From positions 20,001-84,000 of the forward strand of contig JANDJZ010000309.1 of the NCBI GenBank assembly GCA_027943245.1: a DNA stretch of 64,000 nucleotides, read 5' to 3'. Under the pieces are notes generated by a model. The model did no database searches and had not been told where the DNA came from. It saw nothing but the letters and a program-made list of their open reading frames with translations. Positions 13,641-27,300 of the stretch are shown piece by piece (the stretch's first letter is position 1; the number at the start of each line of letters is the position of its first letter). Source of the stretch: Acanthamoeba sp. SK_2022b (lineage: Eukaryota; Discosea; Longamoebia; Acanthamoebidae). Both the position numbers and the translations under genes were made by a program.

Positions 13641-14370
13641 AGAGCACCACCTTTGAGAGACCACCCACCCTGCTGTAGAGAATGCATGCCACCACCTACA
13701 TAAAAATAATCAGATAAAAGGAGTAAGTCAAAATATAGAAAACAACAGGCAGCATTACCTGAGTATGCACACAGTAATAATGGCCACCCTTGGCCTGGGC
13801 ACCAAGTACTGGATCCTTGATGAAGGAGAAGCTCTTGAACAGTGGATGAAGAAATGAAGCTGCAGAGTTGAGTCTGCCTGGAGATGGTGCTCCAGTGGAA
13901 GATGGTGTGGGCATGAAGAAGATGCTGGAGGTTGCTGATGGGGGAGAGGGGGGCTGAAGTAGATCTGCTGCACTGGTTCTGTGTCATCAGTTTGTTGACT
14001 GCTGTGATGTTGATGGATGGAGCAAGGTTGTCCAGGTCGAAATTGGTTGGTGGAGCAGGTGCAGGAGGAGGAAGAGCCAGGTCGGTGTTGCTGAGACAAA
14101 GATTAAAGATTGGCCACATGAAGGCTGCAGTAGGATTGGTCTCTGAAGAGAGGACAGTAGTTGCGCTGGCAAAGACCTGGAGGCAAGCACATTCCTCCTT
14201 GAGCTCCTGCCACTCACTGGAAGACAGTTGAAGATGCTTGGGGAACTTGATGAAGTAGAGGGAGATGGGTGGCTGGAGCTCCACCACTCTCTGGGCCATG
14301 TTGAATGAGGCACTCCACCTGGTGGGACAGTCTGCAATCACCTTGAGGTCCTTGAACTTGTGCTCCACAA
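13640..14370 (-). mobile_element. hAT-family transposase relic
   Basis: On the minus strand, 14368-14050 reads as a hAT catalytic segment: DCPTRWSASFNMAQRVVEL, then a helix (WQELKEECACLQVFASATTV) and a TAAFMWPIF motif, the usual order in hAT transposases around and after the conserved CxxH-W region. After about 14050 the frame is broken by indels; a second copy with the same downstream sequence plus the C-terminal dimerisation block lies at 57090-57900. CpG depletion and frameshifts show both are dead. The 3' part joins GT-rich simple sequence at 13640. Confidence 0.75.
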
Positions 14371-15446
14371 TGATTGCTTGTAGCAGATCCCTATCTCCAT
14401 AGCAGTTAGAATCAGTTCAATAAGCTGAAAATGAAGGCAAAACAAACCTGGAAGTGCTTGGCTATCTTTCCCAATCCTTCCATTTGACATGTAAGTGCAG
14501 TGGATATAGACACATAAGAATGATATACATACCCTGAGGATGGAGTGGATGTGCCCTGCAAGTTAGTCAGCTGTTTCTGCCATGGAATGGGAGAAGCCAA
14601 GCATGAAGCGTCTCCACCTCCAATCATCAGTGATAGCATGTGCTATCACAGCAATTAAGTGCTGGCAAGATTTGGCTCACACCTTGAGTGTGTCTCTTGG
14701 CAAGGTGCAGCAAAGCCCATGAGTCCACTATGTGGAAAGCTAGTGTACTAGTTCAAACAGTGAACAGCAATACTTAGATCATTCATTCACTCATGTATTT
14801 ATCTGTCATTACTCTCACATACCACAACTTTGGCCCAGAGCTCCCTTGCATGAGCTTGGTCAATAACCAGTTTCTCCATCTTCCTCTTATGCTCACTGAG
14901 CAAAGCAAGTAACGATTTTTTTTTCTTGTTTGGTGATTCTTGCCATTCCAGCCAAACCAGAAACTGGTTAACCAGAAAAACCAAACCAGTTAACCAGAAT
15001 AACAGCCCAACTTTGAGCTGAAGCCCAACCTGTGCGGTTTTTTGAGTTATTCTTGTCCCCAGCTGAATCAATTTGGGGAACAATTTCTTGAGCAAGGCCA
15101 CAGTGGAAAACTTTGAGCTGAAGCTTGACCTGTGGTGTTTTTTGAGTTCTTCTTGACCCCAGCTGAAGGCAGACAACAGTTGGTGTGCAGGGCGTACTGA
15201 ATCTGATGCATCAATTTGGGGAACAATTTCTTGATTGAAGCTGTAGGGTCTTGACAGCTGCACATACACCACAATCAATGCTGGAATTAACACAAATGGG
15301 AGGATTTATTCATACATACCATAAATCTAACCTTGATCATGACATTGATTTCCTAAATTAATGTCCCCTGTACTTGGGTGGTGCTGCCAACAGAGAGCAC
15401 TCAAAGGAATGAAAAAAAGGCCTGCCAGATTTTCTACTTGGCTTGT
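14371..15446 (-). mobile_element. Probable upstream part of the hAT relic
   Basis: The stretch continues upstream of the hAT segment on the minus strand with short open pieces, for example around 14640-14760 and 14800-15290, none with a recognisable domain. A near-duplicated segment (AACTTTGAGCTGAAGC at about 15010 and 15109) marks an internal tandem duplication. I assign it to the element only by position. Confidence 0.35.
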
Positions 15447-17690
15447 CAAATAAATGGAAAGCAAAAGATGAGTCAGGGAGAGTGTGAAATGGTAGCGTTT
15501 GTTCTGGCTGTATGGGCAGGTGGGCCCATAACCTGCTGCAGAGCGAGTGTGTAGTCGTGCAAGCTGCGCCGGTGAAGACGAGGCTATGTGTGTGCGTGGA
15601 AGTACAGTTTATTGTGTAACGTCAGTGAGGATGAACAAAGAAATAAAGAACAATTGCATGTTCCTTAAAAGGAACAGGCGTGAGAGTGGATTGGACGGAG
15701 GTTGTCAACTCTGGGAGTCAACTCTGGGAGTCCGTCTCTCAGAGCGTCCAGGAGTATCACGTCGTGACCGCCATCACGACTGCGGGCTCCCGGGATGCTG
15801 GGTCTGTCCAACAGCGGTTGCCCTATGTTAACTTCCTCCAACTCCTCATCCTCCTCTGCGCCCTCCCCATCGTTGCCTTTGTCGAGCACCACGTTGTGGC
15901 ATTACGTGGCTGGATTGAACGGTGGCGTGCAGCATCCGTCGGCGGTTGCTTCAGTCAGACTGCGGCGTTTGCGCTGGTTGGTGCGGGGCACCAGCATCTG
16001 CGCCTCGACAAAGCCTTTGCAGGTTGGCACTTCTTCTTTGCGCTTGCTCACCCCACGAGGTGAACAGGGTCGTCGTGGGGAAGTGCTGTGGCTGCATTCC
16101 CACATCACACCGCCCACGGGGAACCCCCTATCCTATGACCTCTCATGGACAGCTAGCTCGCCCCTTGCCTCGTAACTGCCCCCCCCCCTCTCTTTTTTTT
16201 TTCTCTCTCACGTGTTGAGTCGGTTCCTTTTCACCCCTTTGATGCTGAAGCACTCTTTCTCTCTCACAGGTGGAACTGCAGGTGCGCAGCACTGCGGTTG
16301 TTCGGTAACCTCATCAGCAGGTGCAGTCGTTGGTTGGTTGGTTGGTTGGTTGTTCCTGTTGCCGGAAGCAGAGAGAACAGGTCTTCTTTGAAAGTCTCAA
16401 ACGGAAGAGAACTGGTAGGCTTCTCCAAAAACCGTCCCGATTTTTAACTTGTCCATTTCCGAACTTTCAGCATATCGCCAGTTTGATACGCGGAAAGTTC
16501 GGACATGGTTGCCTGTTCACTTCAGTTTGATACGCGGAAAGTTCGGACATGGACAAGTTAAAAATTGGGACGGTTATTGTGGAAGGGTGCTCTGCACCAA
16601 GCTGAACGAGAGAACACATGAGTCTTTAGCGCTGCACAACTGAAGCTGCTTTCTTTGCGTGAGCTGACTGGAACTGTTGTCTGGACCAACCGCCCAAGTC
16701 GAAACTGGTTTATATGGTAGCAGTTGCCGGCGGAGACACAAGTTCTCCTTGGTCCCTTCAGTTTGAGGCCTGCCACCAGCATGAATGATACAGGACCATC
16801 GTCTTCAGCGCTGTGTCTCAACTGAAGCTCCTTTCTTTGCGAGCTGAATGGAACCTGTATGGTGGACCAAGCCCCCAGTCGAAACTGGTTTATATTGGAT
16901 GACTCCTCCTTGAACCAGATATCTGTGTACGATCCCCCCTCCTCCCTTTCTTGCTACTAATTGGTGACGACTGGTGGTCGAGGACCAACAATATGGAGAC
17001 CTGATGCATCAGCTTGGTGCACATATGTGGTTTTTAAGCCCGTAGCCACGAGTTTGAAATCTATCTGTCACTTGTTGCTCGAGCTTTCCATGCGACGTGG
17101 ATGGAACGCTAGAACCAAGTAAAGGGAGTCGCAGTGTCCCCACGGGGCATCTCCTTGCTTTTATGCTTTTGTGTATCCCAAAATCACTGTTTCCTCTCTC
17201 TCTCCTTCTCTATTGTTGCTACGGTACTACGACCTGGCATGACACAAGGTGAGTCAGAGGATGAGGCGCAGGTACAAAAATCCTGCTCCGCAAAAGGGGC
17301 ATCTGCAAAAGAGAGGGAGGGGGGCACGAGAGATAGTGTGTGTGAGAAGAACACCTTCAGGGGTGAGGCCAGCCGCCGCGGCGGTTGGAAGGAGACACAA
17401 CCGCTCCGCCAGAAAGGCAGCCTGAGGCTTCTTGGTCGCATGTCTTGCCTGCCAGCCACGTCTGTCTTGGTGGCCTTTTCCTAGGCGTGGTGGGGGGGAC
17501 TCAGTGCCGCTGCCTTGAAGCTGCGCGCAACGGGCCTCCGGCCTCTGAGACCTTGGCATATCTGCGCACAACGAGAAGTGCGTATGAGCCATGCGATGGG
17601 GAGTTTGTTCGTGGTCTGGTGGAAAGTGGATGTGGGTTAGGTCACGCATTGAAGGTCGCTGGCTCGTTTGGGGGGCAAGGATCAGCCTAT
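15447..17690. repeat. Large repeat R1, copy B
   Basis: From 15447 on it matches 60511 onward (and 1077 onward from 15510). It differs from the other copies in carrying, at 16210-16340, an exon-like R2 segment (the block preceding LISRC), which links R1 physically to the R2 gene relic. The long inverted repeat is present but imperfect here (16426-16580), with an internal duplication of about 28 bp (16481-16508 and 16525-16552). Confidence 0.9.
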
Positions 17691-18190
17691 CTGGATGGAG
17701 AGAGAGAGAGAGCGAGAGAAGCAGGTGGGGTCAGAAGAGGTCAATTGTGCTCGCAGTGTCTGCACTGGCAGCAAATAAAGTCAGCCTCCGCTCCCAGAGA
17801 TGTACACCTCCCGTCATTGGTGTCATGTGCTCATTTCTCTCCTGCCTTTGACACTGCACCACCAGGCCAAATCTGGCTCTTTGCTGGCTGTGCTGGCACA
17901 GCACACCAGAAGCATGAGCACCGAAAAGTTGTCAGCACAACGCCAGGGTGGCCACTTTGCACACCAATGTTGACCTGATGGTGACATACCCATCTACTCC
18001 TTGTTGGAACAAGAGTAATGCCATTCTGTTGCTACACACCATGATACCAACCACCATGCCAGGCCAACCCACAAATGTGGTGTGAAAAGCATCCTGTCAC
18101 ATAGACATGTGCCAGTGGCTGTTTCTCTCAAACATCACTTTCTTGAGGGTCAGTATTAGAATTGATGAGAATTGTTTGGAATAGTGCCAA
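17691..18190. other. No gene seen
   Basis: A short GA run near 17700 is followed by sequence shared in part with 22330-22400; CpG-poor afterwards. No coding signal. Confidence 0.4.
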
Positions 18191-18194
18191 GCAC

Positions 18195-18660
18195 TCTACA
18201 AGTCCAATTTTTGGTGTTGTTGTGGTGCTGTTGTTGTGGTTATGTTTTTGTGGTGATGGTGTTGTGGTGGTGTTGTGGTGATCTTGGTGTTGTTATGTTG
18301 TGGTGATGGTGTGGTGATGTTGTGGTGATGGTGGGTGTTGGTGGTGCATCATGATTTTGTGGTGTTGTGTTAGCCACCAACACCACAACACCACCACATC
18401 AACTTCACTACATCACCCACAACATCCGCACAACACCATCACCACAACCCCACACCTCAACACCATCACAGCACCAGCACAGCACCAAATTACCACCACA
18501 ACACAGCACCACAACCCCACCACCACAACACTACAACACCACCACAACACCACAACAACACCACACCAGAACAACATCACCACCACAATACCACAACAAC
18601 ACCACACCATAACACCATCACCACCACTCCATCGCCATTACACCATCGCCACACCACCAT
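18195..18660. repeat. G/T-rich to C/A-rich strand-switch array
   Basis: Up to about 18370 the plus strand is G/T-rich (GTTGTGGTGATG-like units); from about 18375 to 18660 it is C/A-rich (CACCACAACACC-like units). The two halves are therefore approximate reverse complements around 18370 and could fold into an imperfect hairpin. It contains no gene; poly-His/Thr open frames follow from composition. Confidence 0.85.
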
Positions 18661-20560
18661 AATATCTTCAAGTTTTTGATTCATGTTGCCTCACACGACA
18701 CACGAGATCTTCTCTCCCTTGGCAACATGGCAAAAACTATGTGAGCCTGTGCTTAAAAGTCATAAGATTCACAAAAAGCATCTTTGCACCTTTTTGTCCT
18801 TCAACTGGGATGGGAGATAGACAGTGTTGGCCCTACGATCTTGCAGAGACCAATAAGTACAACTGACAGCTATCTGCTTGTCTTACTGAAGTGTATGTGT
18901 AAGTTGACTCTCCATTTTTCTTGATGAGGTGGATCACACCAGTTGGGAGCAAGTTACGCAAAGGCTAAGTTCACCAAGGACATGGTGGGGTAGATGATAA
19001 TAGGGACTGAGCAGCTACGCACAATGACTTGGCTGTGACACTGCAGGAATGAGTGGTGTGCACCTTTGACCGAAAGGTGGACAGCTGTTTGCAACCTTGG
19101 TTCCCAGCCCTTTTTAGAGGATGAAACAGCCAAGCAGGTCTGTACCTGCACTTGCTCAACTGTGCTTCCTCTTGTGGTGGTCTGCTTGCCCACCATCATT
19201 CGAGCCCTTTATCTTCATCCTCATCCTCATTGTATTCTCCTTTGACCAAGGCACCATCACTTCCCTTTTCTACTGCATGCTGGCCCACGCTACCCTCTTT
19301 CCAATAACAACTCGAGATGATGGAGGTTGAGGAAACGCCTGCGGAAGCTTGGGTCGGCAGACTCCAAACCGCCCACACATCACCGCCATTGCGCCCATCG
19401 TCGTCTTCATCAGCACAGGCTACCTCGCTGTCCTTGTCGTCTAACACATCGGCCTTGGGGCCGCTGTTGCCCACGATCACTGTCTGGCCACCACCCACAC
19501 GTTCGCCACACGTTGTGTCCGAACTTTGACGCAGAACCCTCGGTTGGCCGTTAGGTCGCCCTCGCCCCGCTCCCTGGGTCAGGCCTGACCGCCACGACCT
19601 GTTCCTCGTGCGCCGGCCCACCAGGTTCGATTGCTTGATATTGTCGATTGGCCCGATTGGCGTTGCCTCTTGTTTGATTGCTGATTGGCGGTTGGGGTGG
19701 CTGCCCGGGGGCATGGAGGACCTCCATGGTGGCGCATCTTGCTCTCGGCCGAGGAGGACTTCATGCTGGCACTTGAGGGCCACAGCAGCGTCGACAAGTC
19801 GAGCGCCAGACTGTACACATCACACCGCACAGATGAGGTGGACGACATGACTGAGACCGACCGCTCCTTCCTCCTGCGCGCAGCGTCATTGGCCGCTGCG
19901 GTAGAGAGTGAGCGGCAGCAGTAGCGGCAGCAGCACTGGGTTAGGGCAGCGTCGCGCCGCCATCGGGTGGGTCGGCCATGGCGTCGTGGATCTCGCCGTC
20001 GTCAAAGCTGTCGCGTAGCAAGGATACAACTCCACTGCACCAGTGGCCGAGGATGGGTGGCGTCGCAGCGTCGTTGCAGTTGCGAATCGCAAACTCTATG
20101 GCTCTCCTTGGCCAGGGTCAGGGCACCTGCTCAGCATGGCGGCGGTACGCGCCCAGCTCTCCCTACCGTCACCCAGCCAGCCCCTGAGCAAATTGTGCGG
20201 CCTCTGTTTTCTGGGCCACACACTCCAAATCGCCGTGGCCTGTGGTGATCGACCAAGCGTTCATTGACCCCCGCACCAAGATTACAGAGGTGAACCAGAC
20301 CGCGTCACTGCTGTGCAGCACTGCCAGCAGGCGGCAAGAGGGCCCGCTCGAGAGCTCGCAAATCAATAGAGGGGGTGTGTAGCAATCGAGGATGGGATGG
20401 ACAAATTTACAGCCTCTCATCTAGTTCCCATTTGAAACACTGTGCGAGCCACAGCACAACGAGGAGGACAACAAATCGTGTGGCGATCTGCTTTAAGGAG
20501 GTCAAGGAGCAAGGGGTACTCGACCTCGTGTCGCCACGACTTCTGATCCATCGCAGGCCC
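18661..20560. pseudogene. GC-richer coding-like relics, unidentified
   Basis: Coding-like stretches lie on both strands, but none stays open through a complete gene. Plus strand: a hydrophobic segment near 19380-19440 (ITAIAPIVVFISTGYLAVLV) and an acidic segment ending near 19924 (after DRSFLLRAASLAAA). Minus strand: about 20118-19945, containing FAIRNCNDAATPPILGHW and LLRDSFDDGEIHDAMADPP before a stop, with a stop codon upstream breaking it from a segment at about 20340-20175. These look like exons of one or two decayed genes. I do not recognise a family. Confidence 0.35.
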
Positions 20561-20574
20561 AAGGGGAACTCGCA

Positions 20575-20770
20575 AGGCCGCCCTTTTTCACCATCACCCG
20601 CCGCAACAACAACCAGGGAGCCCAGAGACCCACCGCTCGCTGGGCCCAGGCCGGGGAAAACGGCCAGCCGCACCAGGAGGAGCCGTCCAGCAAGCGGAGG
20701 CGAGGCCGCAAGGCCGACCAAGACGCCCGACGTCGGGCGCGTGCCGCCCGAGAAGCAGCAGGTACCGCTA
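20575..20770 (+). pseudogene. Basic exon fragment (Arg/Lys-rich)
   Basis: An open plus-strand segment starting TITRRNNNQGAQRP and continuing through a KRRRGRK-type basic stretch resembles a nuclear localisation region. Its first half is repeated at 23600-23655, where it ends in a stop after about 20 codons. It is probably another displaced exon of the R2 locus. Confidence 0.4.
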
Positions 20771-21361
20771 CTCGCGCCCCTTTGCCGCGCCGGCATCCTC
20801 GCGCCCCTTCTCCTTTGCGCTCGCTCACCCGGTAGCCGATGGCCTCACAGTTTGCGGTCTCGCTCACCTTTGCGGGGCACCAGGTGAATGCTGTGGCTGC
20901 TCTCCCACATCACCGCCCACGGGGAACACCCCTATCCTACGACCTCTCATGGACAGCCAGCTCGCCCCTCGCCTCGTAACTACTCCCCCCCGCCCCTTCG
21001 CTCTCTCCTTCTCTCCCTATCCCTGTCCCTGTCCCTCTCCCTCTCTCGCTCTCACTCTCGCTCTCTCTCTCTCGCCTCACTCTCGTATTGGGCGCAGGCC
21101 CGTGCGCAAGGAGGCAATGTGGGGGACCACATGGTGACCACCTTCCAGAACCAGACCTTTGACATCAAGAAGGAGGTTTGCCGCTCCTCACGCCCGACAC
21201 CCGATCCCCGCGGCGTCGCTCACCTGTGCCTGTTCACCTCGATGGGCAGGCCGGGTTCGCGCTCATGAACATCGGGTCGGGAGAAGCGGAACCTCCTCTC
21301 TCTGGTCAAGGGCGGGGTGCTCCCCGAGTTCATCTCGCTCCTCACGGCCCCGGTACCTCTC

Positions 21362-21461
<100 letters not shown>

Positions 21462-21859
21462 CCATTCGCTGGTCTCCCTTTTGGCGTGTGCGACGCGCGC
21501 CAGGACATGGAAAGTGGTGATCGACTTTCTCGAGATGGTGCTCCGACACCGCCCCGAGGTTGTGCGCCTTGCCCTCATACACGTTGTGTGTCGCGTTGGC
21601 TTGCCGTGGTTGCTTGGTTGATGGTGGTGCCTGGCTGATCCGTCGTCATCGCTTTCTCTCTCTCTCTCTCGGAGCAGACCTCTAGCACAGCGAGAACAAG
21701 GCCATCACCTCCAAGGCCACCTGCATCGTGCGCAACGACGACTACAGCAACGTAGATGGAGAGAGAAAGAGATTGTTTACGCTCACCCCTCCTCCCCTTC
21801 TTGCTACGAATTGGTGGCTGGCGGTTGAGTGAAGAACTGCATCAAGACAGAGCAAGTCA

Positions 21860-23600
21860 TTGGATGATGAGGATGATGATGATGATATCATTGTGTGCAG
21901 GGCGGTATTGGTGAGAGGAAGAAAAGATGACGAGCAGGGCTTGCTGCACTGCATAATCCGCAAGTGGTGAGGCATCGGCACAAGGGGGGGAGGCAAGAGA
22001 GGCAATGTACTCTGAGAAGCACACCTTCAGGGGTGAGGCCAGTCGCCCTGGCCGATTGGGGAGCAGCCGGCGAGCGTCGCGCAGCAACATTCAAGTTGTA
22101 AGGTTGCGCGCCACGGGAAGTTCTCGATGCAGATGCCTCGAAGCTGTGAGCGCGCTGGGTCAACGGGCCTCTAAGACCTTGGTGTATCTGCACACCATGA
22201 ACGAGAAGTGCGTGTGAGCCATGCTGCCCCATCTCAGAGGGGAGTGTGATGGGGAGCTTGGGTACTCTTGGTTCAGGTGATGTGGGTGAGGTCAAGCTTA
22301 GAAGGTCACCAACTAGTTGGGGGCGGTGGCAGCATCAGCCTGTCTAGAGAGAGAGAGAGCGAAAGAGAGTAGCAGGTGGGGCCAGAAGAGGTCGTGCTGG
22401 CGGTGCGTGGCGGAGTGGGCATACTGGCTTAAGCGTGAGCGCCGAAAAGCTCTAGACGCAGAAAGGAGACAGGCGTGTTAGTCCTCCTTGCACCACCCTG
22501 TTCCCTGTCGAAGCCCAACTTGATCTGAGAAAAGAGGTGTTACGCATGAGGAAGGAAAAAATGAGCTGGAAACCTCAAATTTGTCTACAAAAACATTGAC
22601 CAATATAAGTCTATTGTCCACTATCATACGCCTGAATCTGGTGTAAGCATGTGGTGTTGATAACCTTCTTTTGTAGTGCACCTGCTATCTGGTTATGTAG
22701 ATTGCATGCTCCTGGACTGGATACATCACCTGTAACTGGCGGTCTTAGCATTAATGTTTCTTGCCTATGCAAATGCCCAATCACTGGTACACTAATTACC
22801 CAAAGACCTGCACAACCACTGGTTGCTGGCTGCTACTATGCTGGAAGGCGTGGCAGTTCCATGTGCCCTCCTGCTGCGGCCAGATGAGAGAGAGCCAGGC
22901 AGCCCTCTGGTGACCAATGCCAAAGAATGGTGTCTATCAGAGTGAACCAGCTGGTTTATGCTGTATGAGCAGGTGCCACCTGCTTCATGGTCTGCGGCAC
23001 TTGCTCATCCTTCACTCTCAAGGTCACCCTGACAATAAAAAGTGTCAGTTTAGTAGAAGTAATTGAAACATGCACCTTGTAGAGTGGCTCCAACAAGCCA
23101 ATCATTCATTTGTTGGAAAGGCATAAGTGCTGGTTGAACAGCGAATGGTGAGGGTGGTGTTGCCCACTAGTCACTCAGCTGCCATGGGGTGTGGTGGCAA
23201 AGTGTATCTGTCTTGTCAAGAAGGGCGCCCAGCAAGATGTTGTAGTGGGAATCACTTGGATCCTCTAAATTGTGTGCAATCACGCTGTGTGTGCAGGTTA
23301 GAGCTTGAGCTTCAATGAGGGCTTCCAACACTTGAAGTGTAGCCAGCACTCTGGGCCTGCTCTGGATAGAAGAGCAATGGCGCCAGAAGTTGAACTTGAC
23401 CTACATGAATTGGTCAGTTTGGAAAACACACCTCACTGCATTGAACTGGCACATGTAGCACAGCACTATGGCCAGGGTCCATAGTAGTGTGCCCCACTGG
23501 AGGTGGGAACTACCACCTCTTGAACAGGTGGGAACTACCACCTCTGTGGGTGAGGATTTAGTTGCCTTAAATGGGGTCCAGTCCCACAGTCCCACAGTCC
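21860..23600. repeat. Inserted dispersed repeats inside R2
   Basis: 22005-22220 matches R1 copy B (17340-17590). 22780-22920 matches 4505-4620. 22500-23500 is CpG-poor and has short decayed coding-like stretches (minus strand 23167-23349, containing LLGALLDKTDTLC) with no assigned family. Confidence 0.6.
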
Positions 23601-24110
23601 TAACCATCACCCGCCGCAACAACAACCCGGGACCCACTGCTCGCTGGGCCCAGGAGTAACCCCCTCCCCCCTTCCTACGACCTCTCCTCTTGGACCCTCT
23701 CATGCGTTGAGTCGGCTCCTGTTCACGCCCTTTGACGCCGGCACCCTTTCTCTCTCTCTCTCGCAGATGGAATTGCAGGCGCGCGGCGTGCCAGAAATGA
23801 TGCTGCCCCTCCTGCGGGTGTTCAGTAACCTCATCAGCAGGTGCAGTTTGCTTGGTTGCTTGTTGGTTGGTTGTTGGTTTTTGGCGTCAACCCCACCATC
23901 TGGGTCAACTATGTCTTCTCCAGCGCGCGTAGCTGGTTCAGCCCCGAGGACAGGTGAGCCGCCGGCCCGTCACTCTGCCCGGCGCGATCGCGTCACGCAA
24001 TCATCGCTTTCTCTCTCTCTCGGAGCAGGGAGCGCTGGTGGTGGAGGAAGGATAGGATGGATTAGAGACGCTGGACAACCTCCAGCACAGCGAGAACACG
24101 GGCCACCCGT

Positions 24111-24130
24111 CCACTACGGCAACGTAGATG

Positions 24131-24161
<31 letters not shown>

Positions 24162-24337
24162 CAGAGAATATCACAAGCACGACTCCTCTTCCTTTCTCTT
24201 TCTCCTCTGCAAGCTCGTGGTCGTGGCACGTCACAGCGTCGTGCAGAAAGGAGAAAAGCGAGTGGTGCCCATCATCATCCTCGTCCCCCCGCCCCACTAA
24301 GGTGCTCCTCATCTGGGGGTCCGAACATTTAAGAGGT
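24111..24337. other. Intergenic, GA run
   Basis: A GA run at about 24129-24154, then unique sequence up to the 3' end of the lectin gene. Nothing else seen. Confidence 0.5.
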
Positions 24338-24343
24338 TTTATT
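24338..24343 (-). terminator. Polyadenylation signal of the lectin gene
   Basis: AATAAA on the minus strand, about 30 nt beyond the stop codon at 24374. Confidence 0.6.
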
Positions 24344-24373
24344 GGCAAGAATTAATGGCCGTCAACCGATCGT

Positions 24374-27300
24374 TCAGCGCAAGAAAAAGCAATAATTGTT
24401 CGACGGGTGAGGATCACAGCAATAATAGTTCGACGGGTGAGGAACACAGCTGGGGCTGGGGCTGTGGCTGGGGCTGGGGCTGGGGCTGGGGCTGGGGCTG
24501 GGGCTGGGGCTGTGACTAGCCACATAGTCGGAAGGAACATCGTCCTCAGCAATCATACATAAGCCGTATTTGCCGTGGCTACAGAGAACGTCGTTGAAGT
24601 AAAAGCCGCCAGTGACCGAAAGCTCTGCGCATGTTTCGCATTTGCCCATGTAGCAATTGCCGTAGTTGTTTGGTTCACCGGGATTCCAATAGTCGGCTGA
24701 CGCCACCAAGCCGGTACTGTCGTCGCTGTCCCACCACACCCAGTTCGCGCGGTCCGAAGAACCATATGGTGCTGTAACTGGGTTGGACACCAGCCCGATC
24801 CAACACGATAAAGCACCTTCGTTGAGCGCACCGCCTGTGTAGCAGAGCTGACCGCCCAACGTGAACTCGCCCAAGGTCTGGAACGTTGCTGGGCGGGCGC
24901 CTGGAATCAGATTCTGACAGGCTTGCACGTAGACAGACTGGGTGGTAATCTGAGGCATGAATGTATAACAGTTCCGTGACCTGGTACTGTTGCTTAGGTC
25001 ATAAGGACCCACCTCCCACCCAGAAGGGCAGTTGTTTGTCACTTCTTCCACAGGGCTGTCGGCAGCAACCATACAGATGCCTGGACTCGAGCTGGTACAG
25101 TCAGCCACGTTGAGTTGCCCGTTCAGCTGTACGCAGGTGCCTTGGTTGGTGGGTTGACCCACTTGCCAAATGTTGCTTGTTGAGGTCGAATGGATCAGGT
25201 CAGCGTTATCGCTACTGCCCCACCACGAGAATGACGCGCGGTTCGTCGAGGGATCTTGAGACTCAAGACCGACCCAACATGTCCCGCCCGAAGCCCGAGA
25301 ACACAAACCCTGAAGCAAGCCAAACTCGGCCATATTCTGGAATGTTGCTGGGCGTGCGCCTGGCCTCATTGACGAACAAAGCTGCTTGTAGTTGGGCTGG
25401 TTGTTCGATGCTGGCATGAGCCTGTAACAGTTGGGCGGTCTGGTCGCGTCATAAGGACCCATTTCCCACCCAGGCGGGCAATCGTGAGCGCTGGCGTCGA
25501 TCATGCACAAGCCATCCCTGGTCGCGCTGCAGCCGGCGGCATCAAGCATAGTAGCATACACGTCCGACGCGTTCACATTGGAGAGCCTCCTCAGGTAAGC
25601 ACAGTTGTTTCCTGACGCATTGTTTGGCTGGTTGGTGTCCCAGAGATAATCATAGGCCCACTGCGAGGTGATGAGGTCAGTCGATGACTCGTTGGTCGTT
25701 GCCCCCGCCCAGGTCCAGCTCGCTGTGGTGGAGGATCTTTCAAGGCCAGTCCAGCAGCCTGGATCTGTACTGGACGAAGAATCGCCCATTGCGCACTGTT
25801 GCCTTGCAGCCGTGGCCTGGCCCTCGGTGGCAAAAGCGGCGAGGCGTGAATTGGGAATCTTGCTTGGGCACAAGCTCTGCCAATCATCCTGTGAGTGCTG
25901 CTCGGGAATGCGCTTGTAGCACTTGGGAGTGACGCCAGGCTCGACAGGGCTCATACGCCAGGTCTTGTCGGGACAAGACATGGCCAAACGAGTCGGATAA
26001 TCGGTCAATGTTATCGAGCACAGAGCATTTACGGAGTACTCGAATGTGGCCGAGTCCACGAGGCCCCAACTGTTGCCGTTTTGAGTGTATCTTGCTGCGC
26101 GCCACAACGACGAGTTTCCTGGCTGGCGTGAAACAAAGCTTGGGTTGCCAGACAACCAGAAAGAAGAATTGGTCACATAGTCGTTGGTCTCTCCATTCAG
26201 ATACTCCCAACCGTCGGTGCTGTCAGTCGACTGGTTGGTGCGGGTGACAAGACCAGTCCAGCAGGCCTGGGTGGTAAACATGGGAACGTAAGGATTCTCG
26301 CGGCACAGCTGTGTGCCCACTTCCCACTCCTCGTCCGAGTGGAAGGTGGCCAGCGAGGCTCCATAATCCAATTTCGCGCACATGCAGTGGGCATCATCCC
26401 AAGTGCTCAATTCGGGGCTCATGGCGAAGCAGCGCGTTCCGCTGGCACTCACCACGCTTGTCCAACCAAACGGGCAGCTGGCTGATGCATCCCAAGTGTT
26501 GGTGGCCAGGACGGGGAAGGGAAGATTGAGTGGCCACTCGTTCATAGGGGCAAACTCCTCCTTGGCTCTTTGATCCATGAGCTCGTCGCTAAAGGTGGGA
26601 GGCGAGATGATCCTTCCCACCTCGCAGACCATCTTTTCTTGGTTGTCGGGAGTGAGCATAATTCTCCGATCGGAGCACAGTTGTTGAACGTAGGCCTCCG
26701 GTTCCCAGTAGGAGTTGAACATGGACAAACCTCTCTTCCAGTTGAGGTGAAGGTCCACACAATCCTTGCGCCCGTTGCGTAAGAGGAACGATCGTGCTGC
26801 AGTGTCATCACTTATCAGATCACCACAGAGTTCCTGCAAGTCGATAGAGCAATAGTGCGCTGCCTCGACAAAATATTGCAGTGGCACCAGGCTGCTGCTC
26901 GAGACACTCTCGCAACAGCCTCCCATTGCCGTCCAAGATGTGTTAACTTGGGCATTGTCCGACTGACACAAGCTCACGTGTGAAGCGCACACACCGCAAG
27001 CATCGGTAAACGAAACAAGGTTCCTCCACGCCAAGCCAGCAATGCTGGCCATGCACCAGCTCGAATCAACTGAGCCAACTGCAGAATGCTGGTGAGTTAG
27101 GCGCCATGGCCATGGCAGCTGTCAATTACGTACCTGTATCTAGATTCCATTGGGGTCCACTTACGGGACCGAGAGTCCACCATGCACCTAGGAAGGCGGA
27201 CGGATTGGCTGCATTTGTAATAGTTACCTGTGGAGAGGTGAAACCATTAGTGCCACCGGTCATCGAGCATCCTCATCAGCGCTTCGTGCGTACACTGCCG

